From: Psoroptes ovis
Lineage: Eukaryota > Arthropoda > Arachnida > Sarcoptiformes > Psoroptidae
Direction: 5' to 3'
Assembly: GCA_002943765.1 (NCBI GenBank)
Contig: PQWQ01000003.1
Coordinates: forward strand, 2,331,001-2,395,000
DNA: 64,000 nucleotides
A model generated the notes under the pieces. It did no database searches, was not told where the DNA came from, and saw only the letters and a list, made by a program, of their open reading frames with translations. Positions 36,714-49,700 of the stretch are shown here, one piece after another; within the stretch, counting starts at the first letter, position 1, and every line of letters begins with the position of its first letter. The position numbers were made by a program, and so were the translations under genes.

Positions 36714-36738
36714 AAAAAAAAAAAAAAAAAAAAAAAAA
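36714..36738. repeat. A25 homopolymer
   Basis: An uninterrupted run of about 25 A. It may be a retroposon tail or slippage product. Confidence 0.85.
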
Positions 36739-39700
36739 TCAAAGAAAGTAAATAAACAACGACAGGATGAAAGGTCGAAATTGCTCGAATATATTACCAT
36801 TCGCTTTGACAATAATAATCATCTTTGATGTAGTTTTCTTCTATTAATACAGGTGATATTCATTTTTCCACAGCAGCAATTTTCAATGGCAAATACCTAC
36901 CAGCAGCAGAAAATTTTTCTCCATGATGGAAACCAGATGTTATACGTATGTGTTTGAGTTTGTCTGTGTGTTTTTGAGCTTGTTTGAGTGTGTGACAAAG
37001 TCAAGTATAATTAGAATTAAGCCGTGAGAATATTTTTTCTTCTTTTTTGATTCATTTGTTTGTAATTTATTTGAATTAATTTTTTCTTAAAATTTTATTT
37101 TGAATTGAAAAAAGATTCTCACTTTTGGAGATGTTTAATTAGATACAATATTCTATGAAGAAACTGATTCAAAATTATGGAGAAAACACATTAAAATATG
37201 ATTAATATTTCTTTCACTGTTAATCACTGGTGAATAATTAAAATCTTTGAAGAGGAGATAATGAAATAATGATGATGACAACAAATGGTCAAAATGATAA
37301 TTGTAATGATAATCATATGGAATAATGATCATAATCAATTCTACGAATGATATTTAAGTTCAAATTTAAAAAAATGATGCTTGTTTAATTTTATGATGAA
37401 TTACATTGTCTGAATTTTTACAAAAATCACAAATTTTCAAAAATTTATCGAATCAATTTTTTGATTATTTATGCAAACACTAATCAATCACGATTGATTG
37501 ATTGATTGATCACTTTGATTTACGAGATTTATATTTTCTCACAAAGGTATAGACAGGCATGGATATTCTCTGATATTCTCTTTGCATATATCAATGATTC
37601 AATCATCAAGAAACAAAATTTTACCACTTGTCAAGTTGCTAACAACTGATAAACCTGTTTGCTACTTGAAAAAACAAAAAAGAAAAGAATTAATTGGATG
37701 TCAAGTAAATCGACCCAAAGTAATTGATTGATGAAAGTTTGATTTCTTAGAAAAATGAAATGAAATGAAATTGCATTCAATTTTTAAATATTCTGAGAAT
37801 AAAAAACCAACTCAAATCACCAACAACAACGACAACCGTAAACGGTCATTAAACCAAACAAAACGGATCTTTTCGTTTTGTTTTTGTTTTTTGTTTTGCT
37901 TTTTAGAATTTCATGAATTTTAATCAATGAATTCATTGAACAAATTTAGCCTAGTACCTTCGAAAATGCTGAAAAATTGGTGAAAAAAAACATCAATTCA
38001 ATCATATCATTGGTGAAGCGAAATTAGTATTATTCCGCAAGCTAAGCATGGAGATCAAGTTCACCCCAATATTATCACTAGCAACCTAATTCAGCATTCA
38101 ACTTGAATTGAAGAAAATAAAATTTTCAAATTTGATTAATTTTAAATTGACAATTTCGATTTGAATTTCTGATTGTTTCGTTTTTCATTTTGAATTTATA
38201 ATTTGATTTCATTCAGACGCTAATTACAGGTGTGTTTGTGTTTATGTTTGTTTTTGTAATGGAAAAATGTAAAATGTACTAAGAATATATTTTTGGATGA
38301 ATTCAAATTTGAATCAACGAAACGACTGCTGTTGCTTTTGCTGTTGTTTTTTACTGCTCGATTTTATTTGAATTAAGATTTACAACTTTCCTCTTCGATA
38401 TCACATCATCATTTGGTGGCCAAGAATATTCAAGGATAATGCAATCTTTGAATGAATGAAAAAAACCTTCCTACATCATTTGGGTTCACGAATATCATCA
38501 TTAGACCAAGAAAAATAAAAAAAATAAAAATCGAAAATTGAACTGATAAGCAAAAAAAGAAATCAAATTCAATTTCAATCTAAAATAATGTACATTTATC
38601 AAAAAACACATAAGTTACTTTTCCATTTATTTTCATTTGTCGATCACAAACATACAAACACACAAATTTGTCCAGGTCTATTTTTATTTCATTTATATTT
38701 TCTCCATTTTTTTTCTTCGTATTTTGCCTTGAGCATAATTTGATTGTCGTCTAACTTACGAGAAAAATGGAAAAGAAAATACACATAATGATATTACCAT
38801 TGAAATAAGGATAATAATGAATAATGAAATCAAATTGATCATCATCATCGTCATTAGATATTGGTTATTATTATTGGAGTGCACAACAACATTAGACAAT
38901 GAGCACAAGAAATATACAGATACGAAGGCTAATGATTGCTTTTGAATCATTACCTGCATTTACAGATCAAATATATTCAAATCTTCATGGTACAATATAT
39001 CTCTGAAGCACACACAAGAACACTATCAAAAGTGAATATACCAAATACATTCACTGCTGATGATGAGCATTTTTTTGTTCATCATCGTGTTCGTCGTGTA
39101 TTCATCGTGAATACAGCATCGATTGATCAACCCAAACAAACAAACCATTTTCAATGATGATGATGATTATGTAGTACTGAATCGAATACATGAAAAATGA
39201 ATGTTTTTGCGTCCATTTGAAGATGTTTAGTATCTTCTTGTTGATACAATTTTTCAATGATTTGATTTTTTTAGGCGAATAAAAAAATTGAATAAATTTC
39301 AAAAAATTATTTGAAATCAAAATCAAAAAATAACGAATGACCTTTGACATTTTTTTATTCATTCATTCATTCATTCTTTCACTCATACACATCGAATGGT
39401 GTGACTGGATTTCTCTTGATTTTCTCGATTTCTTTGATTTCATTTCTCTTGATTTGATTCAAACTGAATGAAAATGACGATTACATAATAATCGTATTCA
39501 GTGTGTTTCGTCTTCTTCCATCAATTTCACTTGATTCGATCGAAAAAAGTCTTTGAAAATTTATTATTATTATCATTATCACCAACATTTGATTTGATTT
39601 GATTTGTTTTAAAATTTTGTGATATCTTTTTCCTCTTATTCGTTTGTTTTTCTTACTTATTCATTCCAGTATCCCCAATATCATCATTATCATTAAACAA

Positions 39701-42700
39701 TATTTGATTTGATTATAATAATAATAACGATGATAATTTCAAATGATCTTCCTACTTGTTTACGAATCATAATTTTATTTTTCTTCAAAAATTTATTTGA
39801 ATTATAAAATTTTAGGCGTTTTATTATCGTTGAAAATGAAATGGAATGAAATAAAACCAAATAAAAATCAAAATAAATAAATTATCTTATGGTCGAGCGT
39901 TTGAATCAATGCACCATTCTGGTTTACAAAACATTTCGTTCAAATTAATCAATTTGATTGATGTAAAATTCGACAAAATTTGTCAATTTTGATGATAATT
40001 TTTTTTCGATTCATTCCTTATTATCGTCAATGGATTTGGTGAATTGCGATTTGTTGACAATTTTTTCTCGCTTGTTTGTTTCTTATCAATGAAAAAACAC
40101 CCGATGAATTAAATATAGTTACATGATCGTTAGTCAACCAGCCAGCGACAACTGCTCAATGCTTGGAGTTCAATTCAATTTGAATCAAACAATTGAAATT
40201 TTGATTTAAATATGAATCTGTTTTTTATCAAATTTAAATTTCAAATTTCAGTTTCTTTTTGGATAAATTCAGTAACCAAGAAAAATTGAAATTGAAATTT
40301 GATGTTTTTCTTGACTTTTGAATGTCAAAAAAATTTTTAAAAACAACAACAAATCTCGATTATGATTATTATGACATGTGTTTATTTATAATTTTTTTCT
40401 ATATTTTTTTCGAGGTGAAAGTCCTTTGATTTACTGGGGAAAAAATTAAAGTAACAATATACAGTCATTTTTGCATTTGTGTCTATGCGTATTTATTTGA
40501 TGATATATTTTCTGTTGTTTCATCTTTCAAAAAAAGATTTGAACATCAAGTTGCTGCTCTTCGTTCATGAATTGTTGTATTTGTTGTCCGAACGAATGAA
40601 TTTCAAAGCCCAGAAAATATATCCAAGAATATAAAATTAAGTTTAAAATATTAAAAATACAAAAACTACATGAATTCATAATTTTTGACCGTAAACAAAT
40701 GTATACACAAACACACAGAATGACCTATGATCTTTGATCTAAGATGATGATGATGATGATCAGAAAAATAAAAGTAAAAATTAATACACGCGAAAGACAC
40801 TCGACTTGATTCAAAATTTATTGTTCAATATTGTTTCAATATTTTAAGCACAGATGATGATGGCCAACAAATGTAATGGTCAAATTGAATTTTTCCAGTA
40901 TTTGACCAGTAAATTGAACATCGTGTGTAAATCTTTGACCATTTCGTTAATATCTTTTATCTTTGAATCTTGTTTAGTTTTTTGTATTTCGCAAAAATTC
41001 ATTATTTAGATTCGTATTTATCATGATTTTCATTTTTATTTTCAAATTTAATTTCATTTTTATTCATTCATTCATCCATTGATGATGATGAACAAATCAC
41101 TAAACGATATTCTGATTTATTCTTTTTCTTCTTTAGCCAGGTTGATAAATTTGTTGACCTTGTTGCGCTGGCTGTGGTGGTGATGGTGGTGTTTCGATTT
41201 TTGAATCATTGTCGAGGCGGTGCTTGGTGGTGGTGATGACCATCGGGTCATGACGATGGTGCTCATCATGATGATAATGATGGATTTATATTTATTACTT
41301 TTTTTCATTAATAACTTAACTATATTAACTTCATTAATAAATATTATCATTATTATTAATGTCAATTAATTTCATACACAATTTCAATGATCATCATCAT
41401 CATCATTGATCGATAAGATTGATATCATTTTTGGTCGAATTATTGGGTCGTTATGTCGCGCGAAGTCGTTAATTCATCTTTGAATGAATTTTCCATAAAT
41501 TCAAATGTTGTCGAAATACAGTCGTTAAATATCTAAGATTTATGGTTTACAAAATCAAAATCAATAAATTTCAAGAGGAAAAATTTGGCCAATCGGTCCC
41601 CGAAACAAAACAAAAAAATGTCATTTTGGTTTATTTGAAATTCGAGCAAAATTTTGCCGGTTTGACCTAAATCTTTTCATTGTTCGATCGTGTTATCTTC
41701 ATTTTTATTTTCATATCTGTAAAATAAATTCAATTATTCAAATTTTTTTTCTATGTGTATTTTTCCCAAATAATTGTCTATTCCTTGGATTTCTGTCTAT
41801 TTCATCGCATTTTTTCTGGCTAAGTTCAAAATTTAAATTTGAAAATTTCGTTCATTGAAAATTGTCAGAAAATCAATTTTGAATGAAATAATTTTCAATT
41901 TTTGTCCAAAATCTTTAATAGAAATCATGTCACTTAGAAATTTTGAAATGAATGAATAAGAAAATCTTTTGAATTTCAAAAAAATACCACCATACCAAAT
42001 GATGATAACATCTATTGAATTGTTCACACAATTGAATTACACTGTTCAATTTGAATTTAATTCGGTCTAATTTTAGTTCTTTCTTTTTTTCCGAAAAAAA
42101 TTGATCATCATCAAATGTTTATGACACGAATTTATTGATCTTGTATAAATTCTGTTCGACATGTTTTTGTCAACCTGATTATTTTATTGAAAATTAGATT
42201 ATCATCACCATGATTGCTGTGTAAACAATTTTCTATGATAAAACTAGAATGACCAACCTGCACCTGACAACCATGGAAATTTACAACCATCAAAGGTTTT
42301 CAGGTGTTTTTCATTTTTGTTCAAAGTAATGTCAAACATAGTCACTAAAAAATGGCGCAAATCAAACAACTAATCCTTTCACTCTTTGACACAACAGACA
42401 TTCTCTGTGTTGTATTATTGACAATATTTTTGCTTTTTCTTCACAAAATTATTGGTGAAATATTTTTTATTGATTTTTTTCAAATGTTTACACAAACTTT
42501 CATTTCATTTTTATTTGTTTATTTACACTGCAATATATACTAATATTCAAAAGCTCTTTGGTCCTCATACATTTTGAATGCATTTTGTTTATCTTCTCAT
42601 GATGATCATGATGATTCATATGAAAAGATAACAGATCCTTAAAGTCTTTTCGGGCAATAAAACTGGTGAAATTATTTGTGTACATATGCGTATGTACGTG

Positions 42701-44537
42701 TAAATGAATATTTACAGCCATCATTATCGTCAATTTTTGGATGATTGTTTAAAATTTGAGTGATCGTTTGAAACATTGTTGCCCACGAACAATATTGTTT
42801 GACCTCGTACTGGTCATCAGACAACCTCGACAACTTTGTTCGAAGATTCATGTCGAAAAAAAATATCAATTTTCATGTCCGAATTTCATCATGTTCCGAA
42901 TGGTTCAAATGGTAGAAAAAGTAAATCAATCAAATGGCCATTTATTTTAATTTTTTTTCTTCGTAATTAAAGTTATTTTTGCTCATTGATGATTAATTTT
43001 TCTTGTCCATACACTGATTTAAATGATAATTTTATGCATTCAAAAATTGAAATTGATATTTTTTTTCTCCTTCATTTGTAAAAAAATTTGATCTAAAATA
43101 TTTGAATAAATGATAGAAATATGAAGAAACAGTTCCGCGTAGTAAAATGTCAAACAAATGTGTGCGTGCTTGTATTTGTTTGGAATACGAGCAATCAAAG
43201 TGAAATTTCAAGTCAAATTTCTTGACCTCTGACATTTGATATTTTTATTTGTAAAACAATCATTGATTGAAAATTGAAATCCGGATTTGAACAGCTAAAA
43301 TTCAAAATTTCATTTTTGATTTCTCCGATAAGAAAAATAAGCAGAAAATTCATTTTCACATATTATTAAATTGAATAATAATAATAATTGAATTTCATTT
43401 TCATTGAAATTTGTCAAATTTCTTTTATTTCTTTAATTTCAAAGACCATTATACAATCAAAGATTCATCAATTTGAAAGTCTTTAAGTTCTTTGAAGACT
43501 TTTTAAACGAATTTTTTTTCAAATTTTTTCAAAATTCAAATTTGGAATAATTTAGAAAATTTGAAATGATTCAATTTAAACAATTCAATTTGAATTTGTC
43601 TTGTGTTTTGAAGAGAGATTTTCGAAGAATTTTCAAGTACAAACAAAATAAAAATAGACAAGAATGACAATCGGTAGATATTTTTAATAAACAAAAACGA
43701 AAAAATTAATGCAAATTGCATAATTTTCTCCTTTGCTCAAAATTATTTATTAATGAAATAAAATTTGAAATTTGAATAAACAATAAAAAAAAATTCATTG
43801 ATAATCATATAAAATCTTGATAAGATTTCATTTGAAAATAACTAAATCATTTTAGAATAAAGTAGAAACAAATGAAAAATAATGAAGAAACAAATGAATA
43901 TTTGAATTTTGAAATTTAAATTTAAATTTGAATTGTCATTCATTTCTATAAAAAAAATGATTCAGAATACCCTTGTGACAAATTTAGCTGGAAGTAATTC
44001 TCAATTGTCTTTTGAATTTGAATTTCTTATTCTTAGGTGGTGATTTCTAAGAATTTTTTCGACAAACTTTTTCATATGCAAATTTTCGTGAATGATTTTT
44101 GTTCTTCAAGGCAATTTATTTTCCTTAATTTTAAGGTAAGGGTAAGGGTAGCAAAAAATTGAATACGAAGGTTGAACACGATTAAACATAATCATTATTA
44201 ACCAATCATAGTTGATCTTTTGATTCTTTAATTCAAGCTAATACAATGAAAAATGTCAAAGTTTGTTGACCTTTTTTGGTTTTTGATAATTAATTGATTT
44301 TCTTCCCTGTTTGTTTCACCAATAACGATTCTTTAGTAATTTTTCGTTTAATTTTCTATACGTGGTTTAAAAATCATTAATTTCAATTAATTTGTAATTG
44401 AAAATAAATGTCAAAGAAAGCGAAGCAGAATCAAATTTGAAAAAATGAAAATATCAGGGTTTAAATTGATCTCAAAATTATGAAACTAAGCCCAGCTCTA
44501 TTACCTTGACACTTACACATCATTTTAGACACTGATT

Positions 44538-44795
44538 TTGCCATTGATTCCATCATTGGATGAATGCATCTATTTTTTCATTGTTTTTAAATTTAAGATT
44601 GTTGGTAGGGCCCAAAAACAAAGAAGGATCAATAAACAATCAATAATTCTGCCGAAGCTTCGTCCAAATGGCAAATTGGTACATTTTACTGCTAAATCAT
44701 TTTTCCATCACCGATTCATACCGTTAAAATATGAATCTGTACCGAAAGAAAAACGATTAAAAATAATTATATTTATTTCATTTTATTTTATTTGA
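44538..44795 (+). CDS. Unidentified short ORF, possibly an orphan exon
   Basis: This ORF is 85 codons long. Its middle (codons about 22-78) reads as a basic, mixed-composition segment (GRAQKQRRINKQ, PKLRPNGKLVHFTAKS, HHRFIPLKYESVPKEKR). It uses fewer AT-only codons than the spacer. An acceptor-like TTTAAATTTAAG precedes this part, and the frame closes in a TTTATTT tract. I recognise no family and found no neighbouring exon. It may be a remnant of a gene or transposon, or chance. Confidence 0.22.
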   Translation: MPLIPSLDECIYFFIVFKFKIVGRAQKQRRINKQSIILPKLRPNGKLVHFTAKSFFHHRFIPLKYESVPKEKRLKIIIFISFYFI

Positions 44796-44811
44796 GGAAA
44801 GAAAATTTAAA

Positions 44812-44868
44812 ATTCAAAAAATTTAATATTCAAAAAATTTAATATTCAAAAAATTTAATATTCAAAAT
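44812..44868. repeat. 16-bp tandem repeat, about 3.6 copies
   Basis: The unit ATTCAAAAAATTTAAT is repeated perfectly three times from 44812, followed by a partial fourth copy. Confidence 0.85.
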
Positions 44869-45002
44869 TATGCATTTGAAATAGTATTAATTCATTTGAA
44901 CATGTTTTATATTATATCCATTAATGAGTTTTTCTTCTTTTTGTTTTTATTGTATTGTGGTTGAATCATTTGGTTTGTTTGTATTTTGGTAATTTCTTTG
45001 CA

Positions 45003-45022
45003 TTTTTTTTTTTTTTTTTTTT
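45003..45022. repeat. T20 homopolymer
   Basis: An uninterrupted run of about 20 T. About 27 bp beyond it is a small hairpin (ATGGCGCAT / ATACGCCAT, about 45049-45072). On the minus strand this reads as a short body ending in poly-A, but no tRNA promoter boxes or target duplication were found. Confidence 0.75.
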
Positions 45023-46445
45023 GCTCCAAACTATTTATGGTTATACCATGGCGCATAAAAAATACGCCATCAGTCTAATTGACCACCATCCGCTATACCA
45101 TTATCATCATTAATAAACAAATTAAAGTTTTTTTTTTAAATTTATTTTAACGATCATAATTATAATGATGATGATGATGATGGTTATTATACATTATAAT
45201 GGTAATCATTATTTGAAAAATTATTTCCATATTCATAATTTAATAGCCTCTTCGCATTGAATTTTTTTTTTGAAATAAAATTCAAATCATATATATGATT
45301 ATTTATGATTTGAAAAATAGATCAAAAGAAAAATTAAAACTTGTTCAAAAAAAATATTCAATTTTAATGATAATTTTAATGACGATGGTGATGTTGATGA
45401 TGATGATGATGATGATGGCACTCTATTTACTCTTGTGATATGATAAATTTCAATTTATTTTATGATTTTCTAAAATTGGTGTCTGTGAATCAACGCTAGA
45501 AATTCGTCGTCATAATTTTGGCTAAAGATAAAATTTCATTATCGTTTTACGACGATAATGTTTACATTGTGTTTGTTTGTTTGTCTACAGTTCAAATAAA
45601 ATCATGGTTGTCGTTGATCCATTAGATAAATTGTAAACAACAAATTGTAATTAATGTCAATTATCATATATATCATCTCGTTGGACATCGTTATTAATAT
45701 CGAGTGAAATGAAATGAATAAATAAATATGACACCAAAGATGTTACTATCAAATGTTTTACATGTTTTTCCTATTTTTCATTATTTAATAAAACTGACAA
45801 ATTTCTTTTCACATATATTTGAAATGTGTCAAATTGATTATGTCATATATTCGCGAAGCAAAAGCAAAAAAATGGATTAATCGAAATTCAATGGAAATAA
45901 TGAGAATCATATTTTAATATTTACTGAATTAAAATCAAATTGATTCAAGTAAATTCTTCTTATGATTATTATTTTTGGATGATCATCGAAATTAATAATA
46001 GTGTGGATGATGGCAATGACATACATTGAATGAAATGCTATAATAATGAGATTGATTGAACATGAAAAAATAAAATGTGAAAATATATGTGGGTGGATTT
46101 TTTTCTGTTATTTTTGGCTATATATGTTTCCTACATAATCTTCTTCACGAATCATCAATCAATTGAATCATGTTCAATGTTTGATTATTGCGAAAAATTT
46201 AAATTCATTGAATTTGAAATTTTATGACATTTCCAAATAATGGAAAATTATTATTTTGGAATATTTCAAAATTGAAATTTATTTTAAAATTTAAAAAAAA
46301 TGTAAAATATATTCCTAAGCATCATCTTTTTTAATGGATTCAATTACAACTTCAAGAATTAACCATGAAACACCATTGAAATTCAATCTATTTTTTTTTG
46401 TCTTTGGGCTCAAAGATACCAGAAATGACGATTCTGTGGGCTGAT

Positions 46446-46451
46446 GACGAT
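46446..46451. repeat. Target-site duplication of the BEL element (left)
   Basis: GACGAT directly precedes the left LTR and recurs directly after the right LTR at 52024-52029. Confidence 0.9.
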
Positions 46452-46722
46452 TGTGGCGAAACAGCCATGAATGTGAAGAAAAATGACATTTAGTCATTTT
46501 TACTGTGATTTTTGTTTTTGTGTTTGAAAATGAAAATAGATTTGTTCAGTAGTTTTTTCAAGCCTTTTGAATGAAAAACCTTTTGTATTTTCTTTTGTTT
46601 TGTTTTTGATATCTCATAAATTTGTGTTTATTCGTATAAAATTTGTTTGTATTTTTTTCGTATTCTAAATAAAACGACATTTGGGTATCACTTAAATTGC
46701 ATTTTGTTCAAGTTTCATCACA
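46452..46722 (+). repeat. BEL/Pao 5' LTR
   Basis: This 271-bp repeat starts TGTGGCG and ends CATCACA. It is identical, as far as I could compare by eye, to 51753-52023. It includes AATAAA at 46668-46673 as a likely polyadenylation motif. Confidence 0.97.
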
Positions 46723-46781
46723 TACACTAAAAATTGACTGTTGGGATTCGATCTTTGAAGCTAAGTAATATATAATTCGCC

Positions 46782-49700
46782 ATGGAATTTCCAGAAATTT
46801 TGAAGAAAAAGTTAAAACAATGTCGAATGAAGATAACCCTAGCAGTGAAGGGTAAAGTTGATATTGATAAAGCGAAGGAGCTGAAGAACGAACTAGATCG
46901 CCTCCATGATGAAGCGTCGAATTACTTGGTAGAGAAATGTGATAATGAAGAAGACATACCGAGCGATCATTTGGAGAAAGTGGAACTATATGCCACTAAA
47001 ATAAAGGATTACATCTCATCTATAACTAATGAATCGTTGGAAAATAATTCAAATAATCCGAGTCAAACTAACAACACCAGTAACTATGATACACCCATCC
47101 ATGATACATCCATCCATAATAGTACCCGTAATTCTGATGATAATGTCAACGATATTACTGCTACCAATACCAGTAATAATACAAGCGACGAAACGGCTAT
47201 GATGGAACGTAATTTGACAGATCAACAAATGAGCTTAATGGCATTCAACAGATTGGCGGAATCGATTGATGTGATGAACCTTAACCAGAATCTGCCGACA
47301 TTCAATGGCAGCTTTTATCAGTGGCCTTCCTATGAAACAACGATGGAATCTTTAATCATATCGAATAATGATATTACCGAACAACGAAAGAAAATATTGT
47401 TACAAAAGACCACGACGGCAGAACCTAACAGATTGGTGAACCTATGGATAGGTCACAATATTAGTCTAAATGGAATTTGGTCGAGATTAAAGGAAAATTA
47501 TAATAAAGCAGACAAAATAATTTTGGAATTAAAGGCGTCCCTGAACAAATTGGAGCCAGTGAGATATGAGCTAGATTTACAGAATTGGAAGAAACTACGT
47601 GAACTGGTTGACGATATTGAACTAACTTTGAACCATTTGCTTTATGAAGGATCATTCCAATTTATTGAAATGATCGCAAACAAATTGTATTATTCGGAAA
47701 AGTGTAATGTCCTGGGAGATTGCTCTACTTTAGAGCAGACAGCTGAGTACATCAGGCGAAGATACAAAAGAGCATCCAACATCGTTAATAGCAACATCGT
47801 CAATCATCGGCCACCAAATTACAATATTCGATATTCAAAAAATATGAATTCCAAAACAGCCAGTATCAATACCAAATCATGCGACTTGTGTGAAAATAAT
47901 CATCCACAACAATTCGATTGTGTTAAGAAATTTGATCTTTCGACTTTGGCTTCTACCATTGCGAATAAGCGATTGTGTTTTAAATGCCTTCGCAAAAACC
48001 ATCGATATAGAGACTGTAAACAACATTTCGAATGTAAAATCTGCCATCATCCGCATGCAACAGAAATGCACAATTTTGTGCAACACCAGCGATACAAAAC
48101 GTCAGCTATCACAGTAAGACCTGAAAATGAAATGAACGATAATATCAACTGTGATGATATAGAAATTTCCAAAGCCAAAGAATTATTAAACAACTTACGT
48201 CAAACCAGTAACAATCAAACATTTAAGACTGCAGCAATGGCATCGAATTGGATCGTAGACGAACAAAAGTTGATTGAGAAAATAGTCGAACAACTATGCT
48301 TTATCGAACCTGACCCAGATGATAAGGTTGAGCAACGTTTAATCGCAAGTACTTCATCAAAAATAGCCAAACCAATGAACGTGTTTCAAATAAAAAATTT
48401 AAGTGTAAACGAAAGCCGCCCAATGATCTTTGGTTCGTGCAATGGGAAAAAGTGCTACGTGTTAATGGACGATGGTTCGGATTCGTCATTCATTAGTGAA
48501 GAATTGATTCGTGAAGATAGTGTTGAAAAGGCATCGACAATTTATTCATTTTCGCCGATGGGTGGGAATATGATAAGTAATCAAGTAACGACTTTGAAAA
48601 TATGCAACAATGAAAAATCGATTGTACTAGATATTCGAGTGGCTAGAATGGATGAAAGTGATTTAATTATTATTGGAACCGATTTATTAGCAAAATTTTA
48701 TATCAACGGCATTGAAGATTTGAAGAAGATTACGATATTTGGAGTCATACGTTTCAAACCAAAAAATTGGTGTGCAATAAATGCGATGTTCAACGATAAG
48801 GATTGCAATGATAAGGTAGTGCTTGAAGAAAATTTGAAAGAAATTTTAGACGATAATGATGATGATGATATGGAAAATGATGATTTGATGATTGAAAGAA
48901 TAGATACTGGTCGTTATGTTGCGAGATTACCGTTTCTTAATGATGTTCGACCAAAAAACAATTATGATGCAGCACTGAAAAACTTAAGAAGATTATTAAA
49001 TGTTTTAGACAAAAATGGTTCAAGACATATTTACGAGAAGCAGTTGATGAAATACTATGATGACCAACAAGCGATCGAAGTCTTCGAAAAGGATGGATTC
49101 TTTTTACCGCACCACCCGGTGCATAGAGATTCAAAAACAACGCCATTACGGGTGGTTTTTAACGCCTCCTTCGGACAACAGTCTTTAAATGACACGTTAT
49201 GGAAGGGCGAAACAAGAAATCTTGAAATATTCTATCATTTGATCCAATTTCGATATGGTATGTACGCGGCGACAGCTGATTTGGCTAAAGCGTTTTTACA
49301 GATTTTGATCCACGAGGACGATCAAAAATATTTACGCTATTTGTGGATTGACCAGGAGAACAAGATTCGTATTTATCAGCTGAGAGTTCTGCCGTTTGGA
49401 CTCATCTCCTCGCCGGCCATACTCAACGCCGTGATTAAAAAATTATTGAATGAAAACAATTTGAAAACAATGACCAAGTCCATATACATGGACGATATTG
49501 TAATAGCAGACGATGATGAACAGAATTTGAAATCCCTCATCGAAAAAGCGAGTGTTTGTTTTAATGAATCAGGATTTCGATTACAAAAGGGGCATTCGAA
49601 CAGCCAAGTTATTCAAGACATGTTTGAAGAAGAATTTAGCGAATCAACAAAGGTTCTAGGTATTATGTGGAACAAATTGAATGATAAATTATATGTGAAT

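Larger units (their letters stand above)
34713..46445. other. Long AT-rich spacer, no confident gene
   Basis: About 11.7 kb without a recognisable exon. It holds long homopolymers (35247-35280, 36714-36738, 45003-45022), CAT/GAT microsatellites, a 16-bp tandem repeat (44812-44868) and small hairpins. Small ORFs such as 39102-39362, 41117-41365 and 42352-42543 are AT-driven. One ORF at 44538-44795 is compositionally different in its middle and is listed as a weak candidate. Confidence 0.5.

Noticed and set aside
42352..42543. 63-codon very hydrophobic ORF with a good start context
   Set aside because: Phe/Leu/Ile-rich throughout because of T-rich DNA. There is no polar domain, no homologue recognised and no gene signals around it.
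44130..44150. GGTAAGGGTAAGGGTAG, telomere-like repeat
   Set aside because: Only about two to three units; too short to be an interstitial telomere tract.
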